From positions 1-28,994 of IMG/VR virus record IMGVR_UViG_3300005264_000072: 28,994 nt of DNA; one strand, given 5' to 3'. Positions 7,053 to 15,402 of this stretch are shown here, piece by piece. The translations under genes were made by a program, and so were the position numbers. Position 1 is the first letter of the stretch. Each line of letters opens with the position of its first letter. The notes beneath the pieces were generated by a model that worked only from the letters and a program-made list of their open reading frames with translations, searched no databases and was not told the DNA's origin. This DNA is from a virus.

Positions 7053-7956
7053 GCATTTAGCTAAGGCAAAGGCAAAAAAGAATGATGAATTTTATACAAT
7101 GTATTCAGATATAGAAAAGGAATTAATCCATTATAAAGATCATTTTAAAGGCAAGGTGATATATTGTAATTGTGATGATCCGAAAATGAGTAACTTTTAT
7201 AAATACTTCATAGATAACTTTAATAGTTTAGGCATAAAGAAAGTCGTCTCTACTTATTATAGTTCCACTGATGCAGTCTTTAAAACAGAATATGACGGTA
7301 CAATGATGACAAGGAGTCAACTAGCCCAGAATGGTGATTTTAGAAGCCAGGAGGCGATAGACATATTAGTAAGTGCAGACATTGTCATTACTAACCCACC
7401 ATTCTCTCTCTTTAGAGAATATGTTGATCAATTAATAAAGTACAAGAAGAATTTTCTTATACTTGGCAACAATAATGCGATAACATATAAGGATGTCTTC
7501 TCTTTAATAAAGAGCAATAAGATTTGGCTTGGTTATCATGCAAATAAAACTATGGAATTTAGATTAAGTGAAAAATATTCTAAATGGGATAGAATAGATG
7601 AATATGGGTATAAATTTGGGAAAGTACCAACAATTTCATGGTTCACAAATTTAGAACACAGTAAACGAAACGAAAAAATAATATCCTATAAGGAATATTC
7701 AGAAGTAGAATTTCCGAAATATGACAATTACGATGCAATAAATATAGATAAAGTAAAAGATATACCTAAAGATTACTTTGGTATTATGGGTGTTCCAATT
7801 ACTTTTCTAACTAAACATAACCCAGAGCAATTTGAAATCTTAGGAATAGATAGATATATAGAGGATAACCCTAATTATGGCAAAAGATTTAAAATAAACA
7901 ATAAAGAAAAATATGCACGTATACTTATTCAAAGAAGAGGAGACAAATTAATTTGA
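7039..7956 (+). CDS. EcoRI-type adenine-specific DNA methyltransferase
   Basis: 305 residues. It fits the EcoRI-methylase family of N6-adenine methyltransferases: NPPF at 119-122 is the catalytic motif IV, NCDDPKMSNFYKYF (44-57) is characteristic of the family, and ILGNNN follows at about 141-146. It would transfer methyl from S-adenosylmethionine to adenine in a short DNA motif. No endonuclease gene is nearby, so it acts as an orphan enzyme, probably protecting phage DNA from a host restriction system or marking it. The ATG at 7039 is chosen because GGAGGA precedes it; a TTG at 7015 in the same frame lies upstream of that site. Its stop overlaps the -35 box of the next promoter. Confidence 0.88.
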   Translation: MSKNRHLAKAKAKKNDEFYTMYSDIEKELIHYKDHFKGKVIYCNCDDPKMSNFYKYFIDNFNSLGIKKVVSTYYSSTDAVFKTEYDGTMMTRSQLAQNGDFRSQEAIDILVSADIVITNPPFSLFREYVDQLIKYKKNFLILGNNNAITYKDVFSLIKSNKIWLGYHANKTMEFRLSEKYSKWDRIDEYGYKFGKVPTISWFTNLEHSKRNEKIISYKEYSEVEFPKYDNYDAINIDKVKDIPKDYFGIMGVPITFLTKHNPEQFEILGIDRYIEDNPNYGKRFKINNKEKYARILIQRRGDKLI

Positions 7957-7981
7957 CAAAAGAAACATACTATGTTATACT
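7953..7981 (+). promoter_or_regulatory. Rightward promoter inside methyltransferase end
   Basis: TTGACA (7953-7958), a 17-base spacer and TATACT (7976-7981), with an extended -10 (TGTTATACT). The -35 begins inside the last codons of the methyltransferase. It drives the genes at 8007, 8195 and 8427. Confidence 0.85.
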
Positions 7982-8006
7982 CTTAATAGTAGACAAGGAG
8001 GCGAAG

Positions 8007-8168
8007 ATGTTTCTAAACAATAATATATTAACATATGAGCTCTTCAAACAGTTTTATGGTGATGTGTACTTGTATGATAATGATTTTGTTGAGTTACCCG
8101 ATGATACAATACTCAACATAACATTTAAAGATATTGATAATTTTACAGTGAACGAGGTTATACTACAA
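8007..8168 (+). CDS. Small hypothetical protein (54 aa)
   Basis: The ATG at 8007 has an excellent ribosome site (AAGGAGGCGA). A longer reading from TTG at 7953 would start inside the promoter and is rejected. The coding bases run to 8168 and the stop is at 8169-8171. The protein is acidic with alternating hydrophobic residues (DVYLYDNDFVELPDD...) and probably forms a small beta-rich fold. No family recognised. Confidence 0.7.
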
Positions 8169-8194
8169 TAGTGTAGTAAAGAGGAGGAGACAAT

Positions 8195-8413
8195 ATGTTT
8201 AAGATAATTATAGCAGCGAATGTACAAGAGGAATTAAAAGAAGCAGTCAGAGGCTATATAGAGAGACAAGGAGACATAGTTATCTTTTGCTACGGCTCAG
8301 ATTTAAAAGAAATAATGAGTAAGGTGAAATATTCTTCAATATGGATATATGATGATTCAGAAATAGAAATAGACGTTGAAGATCACAAAGTACAGTACTT
8401 TTTTGAAGAGTAG
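8195..8413 (+). CDS. Small hypothetical protein (72 aa)
   Basis: Starts after GAGGAGGAGACAAT. Visible pattern: strand, helix, strand (KIIIAANVQEELKEAVRGYI, then DIVIFCYG), then an acidic C-terminus (EIEIDVEDHKVQYFFEE). The following gene begins with the same ribosome site and ATGTTTAAG start, suggesting that the translation-initiation segment was duplicated. No function can be named. Confidence 0.72.
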   Translation: MFKIIIAANVQEELKEAVRGYIERQGDIVIFCYGSDLKEIMSKVKYSSIWIYDDSEIEIDVEDHKVQYFFEE

Positions 8414-8426
8414 AGGAGGAGACAAT

Positions 8427-9653
8427 ATGTTTAAGGTAAATGGTGACAAAATAACAGTAGAGGCGATGAATGGGGACTGGGTAGTTATAACTCTGGAACA
8501 AGAGGAAAAGATCAGGGAGGCGTATGTATCGGAGAAGAAGAGCATGCGAGAAGTTGCAGGGGTTGTGGATCTTCCTTATAATGATTTCCTAACAGTGAAG
8601 AGAGGTCTGGGATTAACCAGAAAGTCGTCTCCACTATCAATTAGGCAGTTATCTGCTATGCATGAAGATGATATGACCGATGAAGAGATACTTTCCTGGA
8701 GTATCGAGCAGCACTATGAAGCATTAGAAAGAAGTTTTTATAAGAAAAAAGACAAGTTAACGGAGACAACATTAAAGAATTTAGTTCATGATAGATCATA
8801 CGAATCGGCCATAGCAGAGAAAATAGCGTCAAGAGAGAGATTTACCATCGAAGGGCTATCGTCTCTTAGAGTTGTTCCTAAGACGTCCAGAGGCACAATG
8901 GTCATACCATTGGCAGATTGGCATTATGGTATGAGCGTAGACACGGCAGTAAATATTATGAATATTGATATAATGAAGGCAAATATAAAGAGAGTAACAC
9001 AGGAGACGATTAGGTTAGTTTTAAAAGAGCAACCAGAAGAAATATACATTATGAACTTAGGTGATCTGATTCATGGAATTATCCATACAAGTACACGTTT
9101 TGACAGTGTTATAGATGTTGTTGATCAAGTAACAGATGTTGCATCAATGGTTAGTGAATTTATCAATGCGCTCGCCAATGTTTATGGGGGCAAAATCGTC
9201 TACTGTGATGTTTTTGGTAATCATGGTAGGGTTACACCAGACATCACATCTCATAGAACTGGAGAGAATTTTGAGCGCTTAGTAAGTAAATTTGTTAGAT
9301 TGATGATTGATGTAGATGTTGAGTATGATAGTTATGAGGTTACGGAGTTAATTAAGCAAACAATAACAAGCAATGGAGCGATAACGTACACTCATGCAGC
9401 AAATAGAAACATGGCAAGAGCAATCAAAGATTTGGCATTGCTTACTAATGTAAGGCCCAATCTGATACTTGCAGGGCATTATCATTCTGATACATTCAGA
9501 GCAGAGCAAAAGAACATTAAGATGATTGTTACTCCGTCTCTATGTGGTGCAGATAGCTATGCACAGAAGCTTACATTTATAGGAAAGCCACAGCAAACAT
9601 TTCTATTTTTAAAAGATGGGGAATTAGCCAGCCAACATTTTTATACATTGTAA
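8427..9653 (+). CDS. Calcineurin-like metallophosphoesterase with N-terminal HTH
   Basis: 408 residues. The metal-binding motifs appear in order: D164-W-H166 (PLADWHYG), GD at 212-213, GNH at 264-266 and GHYH at 350-353. This is the metallophosphoesterase fold seen in SbcD/Mre11-type nucleases and many phage phosphoesterases. The first 65 residues contain a probable helix-turn-helix (KSMREVAGVVDLPYND), suggesting DNA contact. The ATG at 8427 is chosen from its GAGGAGGAGAC site; an in-frame ATG at 8376 lies within the preceding gene. A DNA-processing nuclease role is likely but unproven. It is the last gene before the terminase operon. Confidence 0.85.
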   Translation: MFKVNGDKITVEAMNGDWVVITLEQEEKIREAYVSEKKSMREVAGVVDLPYNDFLTVKRGLGLTRKSSPLSIRQLSAMHEDDMTDEEILSWSIEQHYEALERSFYKKKDKLTETTLKNLVHDRSYESAIAEKIASRERFTIEGLSSLRVVPKTSRGTMVIPLADWHYGMSVDTAVNIMNIDIMKANIKRVTQETIRLVLKEQPEEIYIMNLGDLIHGIIHTSTRFDSVIDVVDQVTDVASMVSEFINALANVYGGKIVYCDVFGNHGRVTPDITSHRTGENFERLVSKFVRLMIDVDVEYDSYEVTELIKQTITSNGAITYTHAANRNMARAIKDLALLTNVRPNLILAGHYHSDTFRAEQKNIKMIVTPSLCGADSYAQKLTFIGKPQQTFLFLKDGELASQHFYTL

Positions 9654-9661
9654 CATTAAAT

Positions 9662-9690
9662 TTGACTTTTATGTATATTTATGTTATACT
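9662..9690 (+). promoter_or_regulatory. Rightward promoter for the morphogenesis operon
   Basis: TTGACT (9662-9667), a 17-base spacer and TATACT (9685-9690), with an extended -10 (TGTTATACT). It is the only strong promoter seen immediately before the terminase genes. The start site would be near 9697. Confidence 0.85.
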
Positions 9691-9696
9691 GTATGT

Positions 9697-9780
9697 AGGT
9701 GATTAAGTAATATATGATTACTTAGTTTCCATAAGAATAAAAGGTATGGGCCTCCTCCCCTTGCCTTTTATTTTCACCAC
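9697..9780 (+). ncRNA. Structured leader or small RNA with CCUCCUC loop
   Basis: Downstream of the promoter lie two hairpins. Hairpin 1 is an 8-bp perfect stem (9704-9711 with 9717-9724, loop ATATG). Hairpin 2 pairs 9736-9750 with 9758-9772 over 15 positions, with one G-U pair and one T-T mismatch. Its 7-base loop is CCTCCTC (9751-9757), complementary to the GAGGAGG ribosome sites used by many genes here, and its CCTCC part to GGAGG at 9802-9806 before the small terminase gene. A T-rich tract follows the stem, so it may also terminate transcription. It could be a regulatory leader, an attenuator or an 80-nt small RNA; the sequence alone cannot decide. Confidence 0.55.
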
Positions 9781-9812
9781 ATTTAAAAGAGGAAAATAGA
9801 AGGAGGTGACTT

Positions 9813-10265
9813 ATGTCAAAAGGGTATAATTGGGCAATAATTAAAGCAGAATATGAAACAGGAAAATACTCTATGCGTGAGTTATCAAAGAAGCATGGAT
9901 TTAATGAGAGTTATGCAAGAAGAAAGTCAAATAAAAATAATTGGGTTAAAGGAAAAACAAACAAAAAGGTAACGCAGGCAGCCGCAAAAAGAGTATTAGA
10001 TCGGATAGGTAAAAATGAGGCGGACATTAAGCAGGAGTTATATAATACATTAATAATGATAGAAAGCAAGATGAATCAAGAGTGGGGAAATATTGAACCA
10101 GATTTTGGTACATTGAAGTCAACTAAAATATCTACTGAGATACTGCAAAATATAATGGATATGAAATATGAGTTATTAGATATACAGAAGGTGGCTAAGA
10201 GGGTTGAAGAGAAATTAGATATTAACAGTGTAGATGGTGTTAATATTAAAATAGTAGATGAGTAA
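9813..10265 (+). CDS. Terminase small subunit
   Basis: 150 residues, starting at ATG 9813 behind GAAGGAGGTGAC. The N-terminal half holds a helix-turn-helix-like segment (YSMRELSKKHGFNESYARRK, about 20-39) followed by basic residues, as in small terminase subunits that recognise the packaging site. The C-terminal half is helical and acidic and would mediate oligomerisation and contact with the large subunit. It overlaps the start of the large-subunit gene by 8 bases (ATGAGTAA), a normal terminase arrangement. Family assignment rests mainly on position and general features. Confidence 0.85.
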   Translation: MSKGYNWAIIKAEYETGKYSMRELSKKHGFNESYARRKSNKNNWVKGKTNKKVTQAAAKRVLDRIGKNEADIKQELYNTLIMIESKMNQEWGNIEPDFGTLKSTKISTEILQNIMDMKYELLDIQKVAKRVEEKLDINSVDGVNIKIVDE

Positions 10266-11520
10266 TATGAAGGCAAATATAGAGGTAAGCAAAAAATTAT
10301 TTAATGAGGTATATATAAAGAGACAACTTAAAAACACCGCTTATTATCAAATATATTTTGGTGGTTCCAGCAGTGGTAAATCATACTCTCTTGGGCAACG
10401 AACAGTATTAGATGTTATGGAAGGCAGAAACTATTTAATTACACGTAAGGTCAAGGGAACAATTAGAGGGTCAGTATTCAACGAGATAAAGAAAGCAATA
10501 TTATCATTTGGGTTTACTGATTATTTTGCCATAAATAAGTCAGATTTAACTATTACTTGTACAATAAATAATAAGCAAATTTGCTTTGGTGGTTTGGATG
10601 ATGTGGAGAAGATAAAATCAATAACTCCTATTGAGGGTGTTTTTACGGATATATGGATAGAAGAAGCAACAGAAATAACACAGAATGATTTCAAGCAATT
10701 GAAGAAACGTTTAAGAGGTAGATCCGAATTTAAAAAAAGAATAACATTATCATTTAATCCTATATATCAAACACATTGGCTTTATAAGACGTTCTTCTTA
10801 GATAATTGGACAGAAAACAATGATAATTATGTGGAGACGTCTCTTGATGGTCAAAAATTAACCATCCTAAAAACAACATACAAAGACAATCAGTTTTTAG
10901 ATGATGGAGACATTAAGAATCTTGAAAATGAGAGTGATAAATATTATCATAATGTGTATACATTAGGTAATTGGGGTGTGTTAGGAAATCTTATCTTCAG
11001 TAATTGGGAAGTGAGAGATTTAGGAGACATGGTAAATACTTTTGACAATATATATTATGGTTTGGATTGGGGTTTTGACCCAGATCCGTTTGCGTTTATA
11101 AAGTTTCATATAGACAAAACAAGGAAGCGATTATACATCATTAGTGAGCTATATCTTAATGGGTTAACAAATGATGAAACAATACCTCTTGTATTAGAAC
11201 AATATGACAATGATAATCTTATTGTTGCAGATAGTGCAGAGCCGAAGAGCATTAAATACTACAAAGATAACGGACTAAAGAGGATACAAGGAGCAAAAAA
11301 AGGAAAGGGCTCAATCGTCTCTGGAATAAAGAATTTAAAAGATTATACAATTATCATTGGCTCCGATTGTAAAAATGCTAAGAATGAGTTTAGCCTTTAT
11401 AAATATAAAGAGAGTAGAGATGGACAAGTATTACCAGAACCAGTTGACAAAAATAACCATTTAATAGACGCATTAAGGTATGGTATGGAATTGGTAGGCG
11501 TAAGCAAGTGGGGTTGGTAG
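10258..11520 (+). CDS. Terminase large subunit (ATPase and nuclease)
   Basis: 420 residues, PBSX/SPP1-type. Walker A is GGSSSGKS (35-42) and Walker B with the catalytic carboxylate is DIWIEEAT (131-138). The C-terminal RNase H-like nuclease shows D270 in GLDWGFDPDP, D325 in VADSAEPKS and D404 in HLIDALRYGM, the three expected metal-binding acids. It pumps DNA into the prohead using ATP and cuts concatemers. It is followed 9 bases later by the portal gene. Confidence 0.96.
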   Translation: MSNMKANIEVSKKLFNEVYIKRQLKNTAYYQIYFGGSSSGKSYSLGQRTVLDVMEGRNYLITRKVKGTIRGSVFNEIKKAILSFGFTDYFAINKSDLTITCTINNKQICFGGLDDVEKIKSITPIEGVFTDIWIEEATEITQNDFKQLKKRLRGRSEFKKRITLSFNPIYQTHWLYKTFFLDNWTENNDNYVETSLDGQKLTILKTTYKDNQFLDDGDIKNLENESDKYYHNVYTLGNWGVLGNLIFSNWEVRDLGDMVNTFDNIYYGLDWGFDPDPFAFIKFHIDKTRKRLYIISELYLNGLTNDETIPLVLEQYDNDNLIVADSAEPKSIKYYKDNGLKRIQGAKKGKGSIVSGIKNLKDYTIIIGSDCKNAKNEFSLYKYKESRDGQVLPEPVDKNNHLIDALRYGMELVGVSKWGW

Positions 11521-11529
11521 GAGGAAAGT

Positions 11530-12870
11530 ATGATAGCAGAATTAAAACAAAAACACGATAAATTAAAAGAGATAATGATTACTGGTGAGAATTATTATAA
11601 CCAGGAGAATGATGTTATACTGGTGCGCAGAAAGTTAATGGGTATTAAGCGTAAAGATGGCTATGCACAAGTAGTTGATCCGTATGCAAGTAATGAGAAG
11701 CTACCATCTGGATTTGTTAAGACAATTGTTAAGCAGAAGGTGAATTATCTAATTAATAATAATATGACATTAACGGACCAATCTGTAGATATGGATGATT
11801 TATTTAAAAATTGGAAGACAGACTTAAAGAAATTGTCGACTAAGGTTTGTTACGATATTTATGGTGCTTGGCAGATATACCTTAAAGATGGTAAACTAAA
11901 AAAGAAATTTATTTCTGGTAAACAATTGTTACCAATATACAACGAGGACAATGAGCTTACATCAGTTGTGCGTTTCTATTCCAAAGGAAGCAAGGATAAA
12001 GCAATATTATATACCAACACAACAGAGACGCATTACATTTTAAATAAAGGAAAATGGGAGACAATAGAGACGTTACCGATATTACGATTAAAAAGTAAGA
12101 TTGGCGATGACGTTGTGTCAGAGGGATATATAGAGTTACCGTCGCCTCCATTTGCATTTTTATTTAACAATGATGAATGGCGTAATGATATTCAACCTAT
12201 TAAAAAGAATATAGATATATATGATAAGGTAGATAGTGATTTTGCAAATAACATTATAGATTTCCAGGAGATATATCATACATTAAAAAATTACCAAGGG
12301 CAAGATTTAGCAGAGTTTAACCAACAACTTAAACTATTTAAAACAGTGCCTGTTGGAGAGGATGGTGATTTCGCAACTCATATGGCAGAAGTACCTGTTG
12401 TGGCAAAACAAACGTACCTTGCCTTAAAACGTAAGGACATATTTGAGAATGCTATGGCGGTCGATTTAAAAGAAATTGCGGCAGGCAATGCAACAGTCGT
12501 TGCTATTAAGGCAATGTTCGAATCACTAAATATGAAGGCTGCAGATTTTGAGCAAGAGTTGCAAGACTTCTGGAAGCAATTCATATTATTAATTAACTTC
12601 TTTAATGCACAGCTAGGAAACGACCTTGTATTGGATAATGAAATAATATTTGATAAAGCAATGCTTATGAACGAAAAGGATTTAATAGATGGTAGAAAGG
12701 TAGAAGTAGACACATTAACTTCATTAATGGGAGTTATAGATGATAAGAGTCTATTAGAACTCGCCTCCAACCTTGATTTTATAAAGCAGAATTCAGATTT
12801 AGATTTTGAAGAGTTACTGTCTCGGTATGAAGAAAAGTTAGCAGGAATAGTAATTAAAGAAGGTGAATAG
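11530..12870 (+). CDS. Portal protein (SPP1 gp6-like)
   Basis: 446 residues, typical for the SPP1-type portal family. Characteristic segments include PFAFLFNNDEWRNDIQPIKKNID (two adjoining parts, about 209-231) and the following helix with DFANNIIDFQEIYHTLKNYQG, then an acidic C-terminus (DLDFEELLSRYEEKL). It would form the dodecameric ring at the capsid vertex through which DNA passes. The gene begins after AGGAGGAAAGT and is flanked by the large terminase and the MuF-like minor head gene, the usual SPP1-like order. Confidence 0.93.
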   Translation: MIAELKQKHDKLKEIMITGENYYNQENDVILVRRKLMGIKRKDGYAQVVDPYASNEKLPSGFVKTIVKQKVNYLINNNMTLTDQSVDMDDLFKNWKTDLKKLSTKVCYDIYGAWQIYLKDGKLKKKFISGKQLLPIYNEDNELTSVVRFYSKGSKDKAILYTNTTETHYILNKGKWETIETLPILRLKSKIGDDVVSEGYIELPSPPFAFLFNNDEWRNDIQPIKKNIDIYDKVDSDFANNIIDFQEIYHTLKNYQGQDLAEFNQQLKLFKTVPVGEDGDFATHMAEVPVVAKQTYLALKRKDIFENAMAVDLKEIAAGNATVVAIKAMFESLNMKAADFEQELQDFWKQFILLINFFNAQLGNDLVLDNEIIFDKAMLMNEKDLIDGRKVEVDTLTSLMGVIDDKSLLELASNLDFIKQNSDLDFEELLSRYEEKLAGIVIKEGE

Positions 12871-12872
12871 CC

Positions 12873-13760
12873 TTGAGTATAAAAAATAAATTGACTACGG
12901 CTACAAAATTAACTGAGAAGAAAGAGAAAGCATTTATAGAGGAGTTAAACACTGCTTATAATAATGCATATAAAAACATGAAGTTATTGTTAACTAAACA
13001 AATTGCAAAAATGGGTACGGATGTTTTTTCACAAGGTCAAATGTTACAATTCAATAGATTAGATAATTTAGTGAAAAATTTAGAGAAAGAATTAAAGGTT
13101 GTTGAGGGATTACAAAGCAATAAAATAAATACCTTCTTAAAAGATAGTTATGAATTAAATTATTACCGTATGGCGTACGCATTAGAAACGGAGACACAAG
13201 TAAAGATGGGTTTTAGTGTATTGAACAGAAAACAAGTTGCAACTGCTATAAATAACCCTTTAACTAATATTGCATTAGACGATAATAAAAAACTTGCTCG
13301 ACAAGGAATACGAAGAGCATTAACACAGTCAGTGATCAGTGGAGATGGAGTACAAAAAACGGCTAAAGGAATATCAAAGCAATTAGAGATGTCAGCGAAT
13401 AGAGCAACTAAAATTATACGTACAGAAATAACTGGTATTATGGGCAGTTCACGACAGGACGCAATGATCCATGCCTCTAAAAAGATTTCATTACAGAAAC
13501 AATGGGAGGCGACAGTTGATGATAGAACAAGAGATAGACATTCTAATATGAACGGGGAAACAGTTAATATTGATAAACCATTCAGTAACGGTCTAATGTA
13601 TCCAGGGGACCAATCAGGAGACGCATCAGAAGTTGTTAATTGTAGATGTACTATGATAACAATAATACCTGACGCAGAAATATATGACGGTCCAACAAAC
13701 AATGAGGTATCAAAAGATTTAAAGTATGATAAATGGTTAAAAGCAAGATTGAGGAAGTGA
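12873..13760 (+). CDS. Minor head protein (MuF / SPP1 gp7-like)
   Basis: 295 residues from a TTG start at 12873 (GAAGGTGA ribosome site), 2 bases after the portal stop. The C-terminal part carries the MuF-type signature: RTEITGIMGSSRQDAM, then WEATVDDRTRDRHSNMNGE, a GD element and VNCRCTM with two cysteines near residues 258-260. Proteins of this family sit inside or at the portal and influence DNA ejection and capsid assembly. The N-terminal 130 residues are helical. No toxin domain is fused at the C-terminus, unlike some MuF proteins. Confidence 0.9.
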   Translation: MSIKNKLTTATKLTEKKEKAFIEELNTAYNNAYKNMKLLLTKQIAKMGTDVFSQGQMLQFNRLDNLVKNLEKELKVVEGLQSNKINTFLKDSYELNYYRMAYALETETQVKMGFSVLNRKQVATAINNPLTNIALDDNKKLARQGIRRALTQSVISGDGVQKTAKGISKQLEMSANRATKIIRTEITGIMGSSRQDAMIHASKKISLQKQWEATVDDRTRDRHSNMNGETVNIDKPFSNGLMYPGDQSGDASEVVNCRCTMITIIPDAEIYDGPTNNEVSKDLKYDKWLKARLRK

Positions 13761-13761
13761 T

Positions 13762-13789
13762 TTGACCGAGGAAGTCAATAAACTACAAT
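13762..13789 (+). promoter_or_regulatory. Possible internal promoter before scaffold/capsid genes
   Basis: TTGACC (13762-13767), a 16-base spacer and TACAAT (13784-13789), in the 82-base gap before the scaffold gene. The match is weaker than at the other promoters. An internal promoter here would boost capsid expression. Confidence 0.35.
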
Positions 13790-13842
13790 CACGCAGACTA
13801 TTAGTGTGCAATTCACTATAAAATTAGAAATAGGAGGGCAAT

Positions 13843-14442
13843 ATGAAATATTTTACAGATTTAGAGGCAAAGTTAAAAGAGTTAGGCTTAGAAGAAAAGG
13901 TTATAGGCGAGTTAGTTGAATTTAGTAAGAAAGCAGTACCAATGGAGTTTGTTCCGAGTGATAAGCTAAAAGAGACAAAAGCTGAGCTTGAGGAAGCAAA
14001 TACAAAGCTATCAGATACAAACAAAACTATTGAGGAGCTACAAAAGTCAACAGGAGATGTTGATGAATACAAAGCAAAGTTAACAGAGCTCAATGCAGCA
14101 TATGACACTTTTAAGAATGAAACAAATTTAAGAGTCTCTAAAATGAAAAAAGTTTCAATACTTAAAGAATCGTTATTGAAGGGTGGTGCAGACAAAGACA
14201 ATGTAGATTTATTAATGAATGATTTTAACATTGATGATATGAAGTTAAATGACGCAGAGACTGATATTATAGGCAAGGAGGATTATATTAATCCTATCAA
14301 AGAGAAAAGAGCCAGATTCTTTGTGAAGGTAGAACCAGATACGGAGATACCACCAGAGGGAAACAACAGTAGCACAGACACAGCGTTTGATGCACAATTA
14401 AGACAGGCGATGGGATTGCCTGCCATAGAAAAGGAGATGTAG
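13843..14442 (+). CDS. Scaffold protein (Phage_GP20-like)
   Basis: 199 residues, starting after AGGAGGGCAAT. A central coiled-coil region (about 45-110, heptad-rich LKETKAELEEANTKLSDTNK and onward) is followed by KSLL-type helices and a basic/acidic C-terminal tail ending in LRQAMGLPAIEKEM. This profile and the position directly before the major capsid gene fit the GP20 family of scaffolds that guide prohead assembly and are then lost. Three residues before the capsid start, the ribosome site AAAGGAGATG lies within the scaffold's last codons. Confidence 0.88.
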   Translation: MKYFTDLEAKLKELGLEEKVIGELVEFSKKAVPMEFVPSDKLKETKAELEEANTKLSDTNKTIEELQKSTGDVDEYKAKLTELNAAYDTFKNETNLRVSKMKKVSILKESLLKGGADKDNVDLLMNDFNIDDMKLNDAETDIIGKEDYINPIKEKRARFFVKVEPDTEIPPEGNNSSTDTAFDAQLRQAMGLPAIEKEM

Positions 14443-14445
14443 AAT

Positions 14446-15360
14446 ATGTCAATCAACTTAATTACAAAATATGTACCATTATTAGATGAGGTTTACAAAA
14501 GAGGATTAACATCATCAGATTTAGAAGGAAATTCAGCATTAGTAAGAGAATCAATGGATGCAAACAGTGTATTAGTACCTAGAGTATCTAATCAAGGTTT
14601 AGCAGACTATGATAAGTCTACTGGTTTTGTCGCAGGATCATCATCATTAACATGGGAGACTCATACTTTTACACAAGATAGAGGTAGAAGTTTCACAATT
14701 GACAATGCAGACAATATGGAGACAGCGGGCCTTGCATTTGGTACACTTGGTGCAGATTTCGTCTCTGTGAATGTAGTTCCAGAGACAGACGCTTATAGAT
14801 ATGCTACTTTAGCAGCAAAAGCAGCTATACAGGAAGATGCAGACTTAACTTCTGCAACAGTGGATGCTGCAATAGATGCTGGATCACAGTCAATGGATGA
14901 GGCGAATGTACCAACAGAAGGTAGAATTTTATATGTATCACCAAGTGTGTATACATTAATTAAGCAGTCGGACAATTTTGACAGAAGCTTAGCACCTGGA
15001 CAATCACCAAACAGAAACTTTGGAACATATGATGATATGAAGGTTGTAAAAGTACCACAATCAAGATTTTACTCAAAAATCACATTGTATGATGGTACAA
15101 CAGGTGGACAAGAAGCCGGTGGATATGTTAAGACAGCTGTAACTGGTTTTGATTTAAACTTCTTAATCGTACATCCTTCAGCAGTAATTCCAATCACTAA
15201 AATCAACAAAACTAGAGTGTTCTCTCCAGGTGGAGAAAACGGGTTACCAGTAAATCCTGATGCAGACGCATGGAAATTCCAACAAAGAGTATACCATGAT
15301 TGTTTTGTTTTAGAAAATAAAGTAACTGGCGTCTATGCTCATACAAAAGAGCAAGGGTAA
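14446..15360 (+). CDS. Major capsid protein
   Basis: 304 residues, between the scaffold and connector genes. Its sequence pattern fits an HK97-fold capsid of the SPP1/Lactococcus-like group: an N-terminal helical arm (LDEVYKRGLTSSDLEG), TWETHTFTQDRGRSFTID as an E-loop region, a helical spine (TDAYRYATLAAKAA), PSVYTLIKQS, and a C-terminal P-domain ending in FQQRVYHDCFVLENKVTGVYAHT. An intrinsic terminator follows within 8 bases of the stop, which would raise capsid mRNA over downstream genes. The fold call is from family knowledge. Confidence 0.92.
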   Translation: MSINLITKYVPLLDEVYKRGLTSSDLEGNSALVRESMDANSVLVPRVSNQGLADYDKSTGFVAGSSSLTWETHTFTQDRGRSFTIDNADNMETAGLAFGTLGADFVSVNVVPETDAYRYATLAAKAAIQEDADLTSATVDAAIDAGSQSMDEANVPTEGRILYVSPSVYTLIKQSDNFDRSLAPGQSPNRNFGTYDDMKVVKVPQSRFYSKITLYDGTTGGQEAGGYVKTAVTGFDLNFLIVHPSAVIPITKINKTRVFSPGGENGLPVNPDADAWKFQQRVYHDCFVLENKVTGVYAHTKEQG

Positions 15361-15367
15361 TTATAAG

Positions 15368-15391
15368 GCTCGGGTAATACCGAGCTTTTTT
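15368..15391 (+). terminator. Intrinsic terminator after major capsid gene
   Basis: Stem GCTCGG (15368-15373) with CCGAGC (15380-15385), 6-base loop, then six T (15386-15391). Some readthrough is needed, because no new promoter is evident before the next gene at 15403. Confidence 0.9.
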
Positions 15392-15402
15392 AAGGAGGAC
15401 TT

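Noticed and set aside
13163-13702. Long minus-strand frame opposite the minor head gene (179 residues)
   Set aside because: Antisense shadow of a well-supported gene, without a ribosome site and with Ser/Leu/Ile-rich composition typical of shadows.
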